Below, in pieces: positions 17,247 to 24,631 of a stretch of 64,000 nucleotides of DNA (positions within the stretch are counted from its first letter, which is position 1; each line of letters begins with the position of its first letter). Location: NCBI GenBank assembly GCA_947475895.1, contig CANJMF010000011.1, positions 26,390 to 90,389 of the forward strand, in the 5' to 3' direction. A model generated the notes under the pieces. That model did not search any database, was not told the origin of the DNA, and saw only the letters and a program-made list of their open reading frames with translations. Both the position numbers and the translations under genes were made by a program. This DNA is from Fidelibacterota bacterium (lineage in GTDB: Bacteria; Pseudomonadota; Alphaproteobacteria; Rhodospirillales; Rhodospirillaceae).

Positions 17247-18209
17247 ATGCCCCTTCCCGTCACACTTGCGAGGGCAACCTCCGCCGATCCGGTGAAGGTG
17301 TCGGGTTTCCCCGCGCACGCGGAGACGCCGACGATTGGCGCATGCTTCGGTGAGTTTCTGCGCCGCGCTGTACCCAGCCACACGGCTTACAGCGTCGCGC
17401 GTGGATTGACCGTCGACATCATCGCTGCGTTGCGCAGCGAGCTACGCCCCAAAGGCGACGACGCGGTCGACTTCCTGATCGCGGGATCGGTGGGTAAGCG
17501 CACCGCAGTCGCGCCCATCGCCACCGTGGACGTGCTCTATCTCCTGCCGCCTAAGTTAGCAGCGCACAAAACCGGAGACGCGCTGAAGATCGTGTGGGCC
17601 GTGCTCAAAAGCCGGTTCGAGGGCGTGAATATCGCCGAGACTTCGGTGGTCGTGCCGCGCGGATCCGAGTGGGTGAAAGTCATGCCCGGCCGCGAGCACG
17701 ACGGTGCGTTCCTGGTGCCCGGCGTGCCCTCGTTGACGCGGGCCACCGGATGGAACGTCACCAATCCCGTGGCGGAAGCGGCCACACTGCGGTTGTCCGA
17801 CAGCCTTTACGGCGGACGCCCGCGCCTCCTTCTCACGGCGTTGAAAGCTTGGTGCGCTGCCTGCAACGTGCCCATTGCGTCGTTCGCATTGGAACTGCTG
17901 GTGCAAGAATTCTATGCCGGTGCGCCGCGCCCCTTCGAGTTGGAGCGTGCCATGGTCGACTTCTGGGCGTGGGCGCGCCTGCGCACACCGTGCGACCTGA
18001 AACCCGCCGGTGGGCAAACGCCGCTTGTAGTCGGGCGCGAATGGCACGGAAAAGCCAAAGCGGCCTATTGGCGCGTGACACTCGCTGATCATCATCTGAA
18101 GGTCGGTAAAGTCGTGGAGGCCGCTGTGGAATGGCGTCAGCTGCTGGGACCGATGTTCCCGGTGCCGGGCGAGCGCCCGCTGAAGGCGCTGCCGCTCTTC
18201 AAGAAATAG
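17247..18209 (+). CDS. CD-NTase-fold (SMODS-type) nucleotidyltransferase-like protein, catalytic acids missing
   Basis: 320 residues. The layout follows CBASS-type cGAS/DncV-like nucleotidyltransferases: a helical start, the GS motif in FLIAGSVGKRTAVAP (Gly80-Ser81), the metal-binding strand, and a C-terminal helical domain with LLTALKAWCAACNVPIASFA and LELLVQEFY. In active relatives the strand after GS reads D-x-D; here it is T94-V-D96, so the first acid is lost. The third acid, in a V-[DE]-V-[VM]-P strand, is K144 in WVKVMP. I infer a non-catalytic nucleotide-binding protein. No CBASS effector or other defence gene adjoins; it lies 9 bases behind nrdJ. A tRNA-type or other nucleotidyltransferase is a less good fit. 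Confidence 0.7.
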   Translation: MPLPVTLARATSADPVKVSGFPAHAETPTIGACFGEFLRRAVPSHTAYSVARGLTVDIIAALRSELRPKGDDAVDFLIAGSVGKRTAVAPIATVDVLYLLPPKLAAHKTGDALKIVWAVLKSRFEGVNIAETSVVVPRGSEWVKVMPGREHDGAFLVPGVPSLTRATGWNVTNPVAEAATLRLSDSLYGGRPRLLLTALKAWCAACNVPIASFALELLVQEFYAGAPRPFELERAMVDFWAWARLRTPCDLKPAGGQTPLVVGREWHGKAKAAYWRVTLADHHLKVGKVVEAAVEWRQLLGPMFPVPGERPLKALPLFKK

Positions 18210-18215
18210 CAGCGC

Positions 18216-20231
18216 TTATTTCTTCTTCTGTTCCGGTGTCGGCGCGACGGTTGGGTTTTTGAGTTTCGTGCTGGTCTCGTCGCGGACTTGTGCGAAGAGC
18301 GCGTTGCAGTCCGCATCCTTTCCGCCCCCCAGTTCAATCAACGGCAACAGGCTGGCGAGCGGCGTCAGCAAGATCCCGAGCACGACCGCGACACCGCCGC
18401 GCGTCGCGATGCTCTTGGCGTCCAACCCAACGGACGGCTTTGCGAATGTGCCCTTCACCAAAAAATTGGTGCGCAAAGACGCCGGGCTAAAATCCTTCGG
18501 GTTGGGATCGATGGTGATATCGAAAATCTCGCGGCCCATATCGACCGAGCCCTTGCCTTGAAATTGCGTGTCCTTGGTATCGATCACCAAAGTCTTCGCC
18601 TCAAGCACGCCTTTGGTGGCCTCGAAGCCAATGGCGGCGCAACGCAACGGCGTCGGCGCGTCACCGAATAACAGACGCTTCGCACCCTCGGCGATATCGA
18701 GATCGAGCAACTCGACCATGAGCAGACTGAGGCTTCCGCCTTGCGCGATGAAGCCCGCATTGCCGTTGGCGCCGGCGAGGAATTTATGCGTGCTGTCGCC
18801 GACGCCGTGCAATTCGATACGCCCGCCCATATAGCCGAAACTGGCCGCTTGTTTGTCGAGAGCCGCGCTGGCTTTGCCGATGGCGCGATGGATGGGGTAA
18901 TCCTTGATCGACGCCACGAGATCAGTCGGCGCATGGGGTGCGCGGGCGTTGATCTTGAGATCGATATCGATGCGGCCTTTTTCGACACCGAACGTCAATG
19001 GCGCGAGATGCAATAGCCCGTCCTGCAGCACAATCTCCACCGACAACGTGTCGAGCGGAAAGCCAGCGATGACGTGATCGGCCGCTACGTGGACCTTCGC
19101 GTTCATGCTGTTCAATTTGTCGTAGTTGATTGGCTTGTCGGGAAAGACCAACTCGGCCGCGACCATGGTTTGCTCGGGCTTCACTTCAGGCACGGCAGCA
19201 CGCTTCGCACGCTCGGTTTCTGCGGCTTGCTGGCGAACCACGGTCGGTGTTTTTTTGTCGCCCGGCGCGGCACCGATGAAGCCGCCTAAGTCGGCCAGAT
19301 CGACCGTATCGCCGTGGAGTGATCCGTCGAGACGCGGAATGGGATTTGAAATGTCCCATATGAGCGCGCCGTTCAAATCAGTTTTGCCCATTTTCCACGT
19401 GATTCCGGACAGCAGCCACCGCATGTCGTCGCGGTCGAGCTTGCCTTCAATGGTGTACGGCGGTGTCGGCGGCAGCGCGATTCCGGCCACGCGATAAAGA
19501 TCGGCGCCGTCAGCGCCTTTGATCGTGAGGGTGATGTTGAGGCCCTTCACCGCCACCGGATCGAGAATAGTGCCCTTCGCCGTAATGGTGGTCGGACCCG
19601 ACGTCAGCGTGCCGTCGAATGGATATGGCTTCATGAAGTTCGTGAGGGCGATCACCGAACCACCTTCCATACTCAACGTCGATGGTTGACCCTGATAGGT
19701 GCCTTTGCCTTTGACCACCAATTGCGTTTCGCTGCCGTCGATAAAGTCGCGCGTCGAAAGATCGAGCGCCAAATCGGTCTGCGCACTCGGCTTCACGTAA
19801 GCGATCTGCACGTTCTTCAGACGCACCGCGCCGATGTCGGGCATGTGCGGGATGGTGTCTGGCGACGACTGCGTATCCCAGTTGGTCCGGCCCTCGGCAT
19901 CGCGAGTCACACGCGCGGTGGCGTCTTCAACAATCAGCCACGGCAGATGGACATCACCTTTGAACAGACGCCAAAACGCCAACTGCCCGTCGATGTGGGC
20001 TGCTTGCGCGAGCGGTGCGTCGAGCGCGTCGGCCACCTTTAAGTCGTCGGCGGTGAAACGCAGCGGAAAGATTCGCACATGCAATGCGCCGATGGTGACA
20101 GGATGGCCGACAACAGCCGACACACGGCGCTCGACCAGGCCCTTGAAGTCGAAAAGCAAAAGGAAGGCGACGACCGCGACAACGATGACGGCGGCGAGGC
20201 TAGCGAGGATATGGCGCGGTTGCGTGGGCAT
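18216..20231 (-). CDS. AsmA-family inner-membrane protein
   Basis: 671 residues from ATG 20231 (an ATG at 20273 adds 14 residues; neither has a clear ribosome site). An N-terminal membrane helix (LASLAAVIVVAVVAFLLLF) is followed by the AsmA N-terminal pattern VERRVSAVVGHPVTIGALHV and a long periplasmic beta-rich body. The C-terminal AsmA part has SLSLLMVELLDLDIAEGAKR and FDITIDPNPKDFSPASLRTN. AsmA/TamB-like proteins are thought to bridge lipids from inner to outer membrane. It follows serA on the same strand across a palindromic insert. Confidence 0.88.
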   Translation of the reverse strand: MPTQPRHILASLAAVIVVAVVAFLLLFDFKGLVERRVSAVVGHPVTIGALHVRIFPLRFTADDLKVADALDAPLAQAAHIDGQLAFWRLFKGDVHLPWLIVEDATARVTRDAEGRTNWDTQSSPDTIPHMPDIGAVRLKNVQIAYVKPSAQTDLALDLSTRDFIDGSETQLVVKGKGTYQGQPSTLSMEGGSVIALTNFMKPYPFDGTLTSGPTTITAKGTILDPVAVKGLNITLTIKGADGADLYRVAGIALPPTPPYTIEGKLDRDDMRWLLSGITWKMGKTDLNGALIWDISNPIPRLDGSLHGDTVDLADLGGFIGAAPGDKKTPTVVRQQAAETERAKRAAVPEVKPEQTMVAAELVFPDKPINYDKLNSMNAKVHVAADHVIAGFPLDTLSVEIVLQDGLLHLAPLTFGVEKGRIDIDLKINARAPHAPTDLVASIKDYPIHRAIGKASAALDKQAASFGYMGGRIELHGVGDSTHKFLAGANGNAGFIAQGGSLSLLMVELLDLDIAEGAKRLLFGDAPTPLRCAAIGFEATKGVLEAKTLVIDTKDTQFQGKGSVDMGREIFDITIDPNPKDFSPASLRTNFLVKGTFAKPSVGLDAKSIATRGGVAVVLGILLTPLASLLPLIELGGGKDADCNALFAQVRDETSTKLKNPTVAPTPEQKKK

Positions 20232-20278
20232 ACGTAGGCTAACGCCGCTTGGGGCCCACGGTTCCGCTTCCATTAAAA

Positions 20279-20354
20279 GGGTCAGGTTGATACATTGCTT
20301 ATCAAATCATTGATTTCATTAACATTTATGAATCAACGATTTTAACCTGGCACC
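20279..20354. repeat. AT-rich imperfect palindromic element between serA and the AsmA gene
   Basis: The ends GGGTCAGGTT (20279-20288) and AACCTGGCACC (20344-20354) are inverted copies. Inside, AAATCATTGATTTCAT (20304-20319) faces ATGAATCAACGATTT (20328-20342) around an 8-base loop. The element fills the whole gap up to the serA stop and is far more AT-rich than its surroundings. The GTCAGGT/CCAGGT ends resemble sequence before the RAYT transposase gene at 23347, so a REP/MITE-like origin is inferred. Confidence 0.55.
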
Positions 20355-21599
20355 TTATTTCCCCTCGTGCAGGAACCGCGTACGGATGGTGCCGGCAATG
20401 TCATGGAGTTCGCGGCGAACACTGTCGCCGTCGGCGATACGCCCCACCACGTCCGTGACCACATAGCCGATACCGCCATCGGTGCGCAGATATTGTCCCG
20501 CGATGTTGATCTTACGGCGCGAGAACACTTCGGAGATCGCCGCCATGACGCCCGGCGTATCGCCGTGGATGTGCATGAAGCGCGTCGCGTTCGATTGCGC
20601 CGGCAAGGCCACTTCGGGGAAGTTCACAGCACCCAGCGTGGAGCCGTTGTCGGAATATCGCACCAGTTTCTCGGCCACTTCGGCGCCAATGTTCTCTTGC
20701 GCTTCTTCCGTCGAACCACCGATGTGCGGCGTCAGGATCACGTTGCGCATGCCGCGCAAGGGGCTTTTGAATTCCTCTTCGGGGCCGGCAGGTTCTTTCG
20801 GGAACACGTCGATGGCAGCACCGCCGATATGTCCGCTTTTCAAAGCTTCGGCCAAGGCCGGGATTTCTACAGTCGTTCCGCGTGCGGCGTTGATGAAGTA
20901 AGCGCCTTTCTTCATTTTCTTAAATCGGGCGGCGGTAATCATGTTCTTGGTTTCGGGCGTCTCGGGAACGTGCAGCGACACCACGTCGGCTTGCGCGAAC
21001 AACTCATCCAGAGACCGGCACGGCTGAGCGTTGCCGATGGCGAGCTTCTCCACCACGTCGTAGAAACGCACTTGCATGCCCATGGCTTCCGCCATGACGG
21101 AGAGCTGCGAACCTATGTGTCCGTAGCCAACAATGCCGAGCACTTTGCCGCGAATTTCGCGGGCGCCCTTTACAGTCTTGTCCCAACCGCCTTCATGAGC
21201 ACCCCATGAACGCTGCGGAATACCGCGAAACAGCATGATGATTTCGGCGATCACCAGTTCGGCGACCGACCGCGTGTTGGAATACGGCGCGTTGAAAACC
21301 GGAATGCCGAGGCGCTTAGCGCAGGTGCTATCGACCTGGTTCGTCCCAATGCAAAAGCATCCGATGGTCAGCAGCTTTTCAGCGGACTGCAGAACTTCCT
21401 TGGTAAGCTTGGTGCGTGAACGAATGCCAAGGATGTGCACGTTCTTGAGCTTGGCCTTCAGCTCTTCGGCGTCCCAGGCTTCCTTGACGCTTTCGATCGC
21501 GGTGTAGCCTTGGCGTTTAAACAGGTCCACGGCGCTTTTGTGGATGTTTTCCAGCAGGAGGACTTTGATTTTACTTTTGGGGAGAGAAAGCTTTTCCAA
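20355..21599 (-). CDS. serA: D-3-phosphoglycerate dehydrogenase, E. coli type with ACT domain
   Basis: 414 residues. SerA oxidises 3-phosphoglycerate as the first step of serine synthesis. The NAD-binding loop GIVGYGHIGSQ, the catalytic Arg region INAARGTTVEIPAL, Glu in FPKEPAGPEEE and His in TPHIGGSTEEAQ are present. The last 80 residues (HIHGDTPGVMAAISEVFSRR) are an ACT domain, through which serine inhibits the enzyme. The length matches the short E. coli form. A divergent RidA gene lies 71 bases away. Confidence 0.96.
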   Translation of the reverse strand: MEKLSLPKSKIKVLLLENIHKSAVDLFKRQGYTAIESVKEAWDAEELKAKLKNVHILGIRSRTKLTKEVLQSAEKLLTIGCFCIGTNQVDSTCAKRLGIPVFNAPYSNTRSVAELVIAEIIMLFRGIPQRSWGAHEGGWDKTVKGAREIRGKVLGIVGYGHIGSQLSVMAEAMGMQVRFYDVVEKLAIGNAQPCRSLDELFAQADVVSLHVPETPETKNMITAARFKKMKKGAYFINAARGTTVEIPALAEALKSGHIGGAAIDVFPKEPAGPEEEFKSPLRGMRNVILTPHIGGSTEEAQENIGAEVAEKLVRYSDNGSTLGAVNFPEVALPAQSNATRFMHIHGDTPGVMAAISEVFSRRKINIAGQYLRTDGGIGYVVTDVVGRIADGDSVRRELHDIAGTIRTRFLHEGK

Positions 21600-21670
21600 G
21601 GGACCTATATCCGGGCAATACTGTGGAACGCGGCAGTTAGCATATTTAAAGCGATGGTTGGCAGGTAAAA

Positions 21671-22138
21671 ATGACAGGGAAGGTCGACGCTAGGCTCATA
21701 GAGTTGAAATTGGCGCTTCCGAGCGCTCCGGCAGCGGTTGCGAACTACGTTCCCTATGTGAAATCGGGGAATTTGGTCTTCGTTTCCGGGCAACTGCCTA
21801 TGCGGGACGCTACGTTACATTACCCCGGGATCGTGGGGGCCCAAGTGACGGCGGAGACGGCCTATGAAGCCGCAAAGCTTTGTGCGTTGAACCCCATCGC
21901 CCAAGTTAAGGAAGCCTGTGGCGGAGACTTGGACCGCGTGACTCGGGTGGTGCAATTGAACGGCTTTGTTGCCGGACGCGCCGATTTTACCGACCAGCCC
22001 GAAGTCGTGAACGGCGCATCCGACCTTATGGTCGCGGTCTTCGGCGACGCCGGAAAACACAGCCGCGCTGCCGTGGGTGTAGCGTCGCTGCCGCGCGGCG
22101 CCTCGGTGGAAGTGGCTGCCGTTTTTGAGATCGCATAA
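21671..22138 (+). CDS. RidA-family protein
   Basis: 155 residues with YVPYVKSGNLVFVSGQLPMR, DLDRVTRVVQLNGFV and HSRAAVGVASLPRGASVEVAA, the pattern of YjgF/YER057c/UK114 proteins. RidA proper deaminates reactive enamine/imine intermediates; this longer version belongs to a less studied subgroup. The stop is four bases from the ATG of the FemAB-like gene, so they form a small operon. serA on the other strand may share the promoter region. Confidence 0.85.
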   Translation: MTGKVDARLIELKLALPSAPAAVANYVPYVKSGNLVFVSGQLPMRDATLHYPGIVGAQVTAETAYEAAKLCALNPIAQVKEACGGDLDRVTRVVQLNGFVAGRADFTDQPEVVNGASDLMVAVFGDAGKHSRAAVGVASLPRGASVEVAAVFEIA

Positions 22139-22141
22139 TTG

Positions 22142-23329
22142 ATGGACGGCGAAGGCTCCGATCAGGGCTGGACGCTGAAAGTACACACCAGCGTCAACAG
22201 CATTCCAAAAGCGGATTGGGATGCATGCGCCAACATCACAGCGCCCAATTTCAATCCGTTCGTACGCCACGACTTTTTCAGCGCACTCGAAGATTCCGGC
22301 TGCGTGACAGCCGAGACAGGCTGGCTGCCGCAGCATATGACGGTGGAAGACGCCAACGGGCGGATCGTTGCCTGCGCGCCGCTCTATTTAAAAAATCATT
22401 CCTACGGCGAATACGTATTCGATTGGGGCTGGGCGCAAGCTTATGAGCGGGCCGGCGGCCACTATTACCCGAAACTTCAATGCGCGGTGCCGTTTACGCC
22501 GGTGACGGGTCCACGCTTGATGGTGCGCGCCGAGGTGCCCCCGGTCACGCGCATGGAGCTGCAACACACATTGCTCGCGGGCATGGTCGAATTAGCCCAG
22601 CAAACAAAGGCTTCTTCGGTGCACATCACTTTTTCGACGGAAGAAGAATCCGAGCTTATGGACGAAGGCGGATTCTTGAACCGCATCGGCGAGCAGTATC
22701 ATTGGAAGAACGAAGGCTACACCAGCTTTGAGGAATTTCTGGCGGCCCTCGCGTCGCGCAAGCGCAAAGCCATTCGTCATGAACGCGAGAAGGCGAATAA
22801 CTGCGGCGTAAAAATCAGCACGCTGACAGGCAGCGAAATCACATCGCGCCATTGGGACGCTTTCTTTGGCTTTTACATGAACACGTCCGACCGCAAATGG
22901 GGTCAGGCGTATCTCAACCGCGAATTCTTCGATCTTCTGGCGCAGCGCATGAGCGAAGCGATTGTACTGATCATGGGCGAGGAGAATGGCAAACCGGTGT
23001 GCGGGGCACTCAACCTGCGTGGCGGCAACACCTTGTTCGGCCGCAACTGGGGAACGATCGTCGATTATCCCATGCTGCATTTCGAGGTTTGCTATTACCG
23101 CGCCATCGACTTCGCCATCGCCCATAAACTGGCGTGGGTCGAAGCAGGAGCCCAAGGCGAGCACAAGGTGCAGCGAGGCTATTTACCGCGCGCGACTTAC
23201 TCGGGTCATTGGATCGCCGACCGTGGCTTTCGGGGTGCCATCGCGCAGTTCTTGGACCGGGAACGGGCCGCCATTGAGCAAGACATCACCGAGACCACAG
23301 ACTTGGGCCCATTCAAACGCAGCGGCTAA
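22142..23329 (+). CDS. GNAT/FemAB-like protein, DUF482 (PF04339) family
   Basis: 395 residues from the ATG at 22142 (a TTG at 22139 is also in frame). The text PFVRHDFFSALEDSGCVTAE, VTGPRLMVR, SSVHITFSTEEE, SRKRKAIRHEREKA and GAQGEHKVQRGYLP is typical of the DUF482 family, a FemAB-like acyltransferase fold annotated as possible peptidoglycan or lipid modification. The substrate is not known. It pairs with the RidA-like gene. Gene context gives no further hint. Confidence 0.85.
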   Translation: MDGEGSDQGWTLKVHTSVNSIPKADWDACANITAPNFNPFVRHDFFSALEDSGCVTAETGWLPQHMTVEDANGRIVACAPLYLKNHSYGEYVFDWGWAQAYERAGGHYYPKLQCAVPFTPVTGPRLMVRAEVPPVTRMELQHTLLAGMVELAQQTKASSVHITFSTEEESELMDEGGFLNRIGEQYHWKNEGYTSFEEFLAALASRKRKAIRHEREKANNCGVKISTLTGSEITSRHWDAFFGFYMNTSDRKWGQAYLNREFFDLLAQRMSEAIVLIMGEENGKPVCGALNLRGGNTLFGRNWGTIVDYPMLHFEVCYYRAIDFAIAHKLAWVEAGAQGEHKVQRGYLPRATYSGHWIADRGFRGAIAQFLDRERAAIEQDITETTDLGPFKRSG

Positions 23330-23332
23330 GCG

Positions 23333-23380
23333 GGGTCGGATAAATAGGACCAGGTCTAATAATTCGGGTTGTAAACCATT
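23333..23380. repeat. AT-rich RAYT-associated upstream sequence
   Basis: GGACCAGGTCTAATAATTC at 23347-23365 contains the near-palindrome GACC-A-GGTC and lies about 100 bases before the transposase start. Its CCAGGT-TAA core resembles the right end of the 20279-20354 palindrome. Sequences of this kind are usual substrates or relics of REP-associated transposases; the link is inference. Confidence 0.4.
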
Positions 23381-23463
23381 GAGTTGTATTCTCTTAGATA
23401 ACTTATAATTGTACCATGTACTAACTTCGTGATAATCTTGGCCTCTAACTCTGAGGCTTTACG

Positions 23464-24147
23464 ATGCCGCGCCGACCACGGGTTTTCGTTCCCGGTCATC
23501 CCATGCATGTCATCCAACGCGGCCATAACCGCGCCCGCATCTTTTTTACGCCTGCCGACGCGAAGCAGTACCTGGAGTGGCTGCAAGAAGCGGCAGCGAA
23601 CCACGGCCTCGCTATTCACGCTTACGTGCTGATGATCAACCATGTGCATCTCCTGGCATCGCCGGAGACGTCACAGTCGCTTCCACGCACCATGCGCGAC
23701 GCCAACCGCCGCTATGGCCGTTATGTGAATGAATCGCAGAACCGCACCGGCAGCCTGTGGGAGGGCCGTTACCGCGCCAGTGTCGTCGATGCCGACCAAT
23801 ACGTGCTGTCGTGCTGCCGCTATGTGGAGCTGAACCCCGTGCGTGCCGGGGCCGTGCAAGAACCGGCCGCCTACCGGTGGTCGAGCTATAAAGGCAACGC
23901 GGAAGCGCGCCCCGACCCAATCCTGACACCGCATCCGCTTTACTTGAACTTGGGCGACACACCGGAAGCACGCGCGGCTGTCTATCGCAAAATGTTCGAC
24001 AACGACCTGCCCGACGACGATCTCGCGCGTATTCGTGCGGCTGTGAACGGCGACTGGGCTTTGGGCGGCGCACGATTCACCGACTTGGTCAGCCGCCACG
24101 CAGGCCAATCCATGGCGCCGCGCGGGCGTGGGCGGCCCGGCAAATAA
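23464..24147 (+). mobile_element. REP-associated tyrosine transposase (RAYT, IS200-like Y1 fold)
   Basis: 227 residues, apparently intact. PRRPRVFVPGHPMHVIQRGHN at the start, the HUH motif in MLMINHVHLLAS, NRTGSLWEGRYRASVV, and the strongly conserved YVELNPVRAGAV identify the RAYT group of HUH single-strand transposases. These proteins act on palindromic REP sequences and are often domesticated single copies. No flanking terminal repeats of an ordinary IS were found. The end lies 9 bases from the convergent thioesterase gene. Confidence 0.88.
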
Positions 24148-24156
24148 CCCTGTGCG

Positions 24157-24555
24157 TTATTTCTTGGCGAATTCGATAGGGTTGCTGTCGTTATCGATGG
24201 CAACGTAGGTGAAGCGCCCCTCCGTGACTTTCACGGGATAGGTGTTATGGCGGCGGCGCACCCAGGTTTCGATCAACATGGTGATCGACGTGCGCCCTGT
24301 GCGGGCAACCCGCGTATAGCACGTCACTTCGTCGCCCACATGGACAGGCTTGTGAAATTTCATGGCATCCACGGCCACCGTCACGGTTCGCATGGATGTA
24401 AGACTTCCGGCATGGATAGCGCCCGCAATGTCCATATGCCCAAGGACCCAGCCGCCGAAAATATGGCCTCCGGGGTTGGTGTCGGCCGGCATGGCCAACA
24501 CGCGAAGTGAGATTTCGCCTTGAGGAGAATCTTGTTGCGGCTCTTCAGTCGTCAT
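24157..24555 (-). CDS. Acyl-CoA thioesterase, YciA-like hot-dog fold
   Basis: 132 residues from the ATG at 24555, chosen because family members start just before the LRVLAMPADTNPGGHIFGGW motif; a longer reading to 24675 would run into the parE promoter. The hot-dog fold is shown by MDIAGAIHAG, then VGDEVTCYTRVARTGRTSI. YciA enzymes hydrolyse many acyl-CoAs and may recycle CoA. It is divergent from parE. Confidence 0.88.
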   Translation of the reverse strand: MTTEEPQQDSPQGEISLRVLAMPADTNPGGHIFGGWVLGHMDIAGAIHAGSLTSMRTVTVAVDAMKFHKPVHVGDEVTCYTRVARTGRTSITMLIETWVRRRHNTYPVKVTEGRFTYVAIDNDSNPIEFAKK

Positions 24556-24631
24556 AGGTTCGGCCAAAATTTGTTCAACCAAAGTGTCGCATAAGCGATA
24601 CAAACATAGAATCTCTAATTGCAGGTAGCAG

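Noticed and set aside
17247..18209. A CBASS anti-phage operon
   Set aside because: The CD-NTase-like gene has lost catalytic acids, and neither effector, E1/E2, JAB nor HORMA/TRIP13 genes lie next to it.
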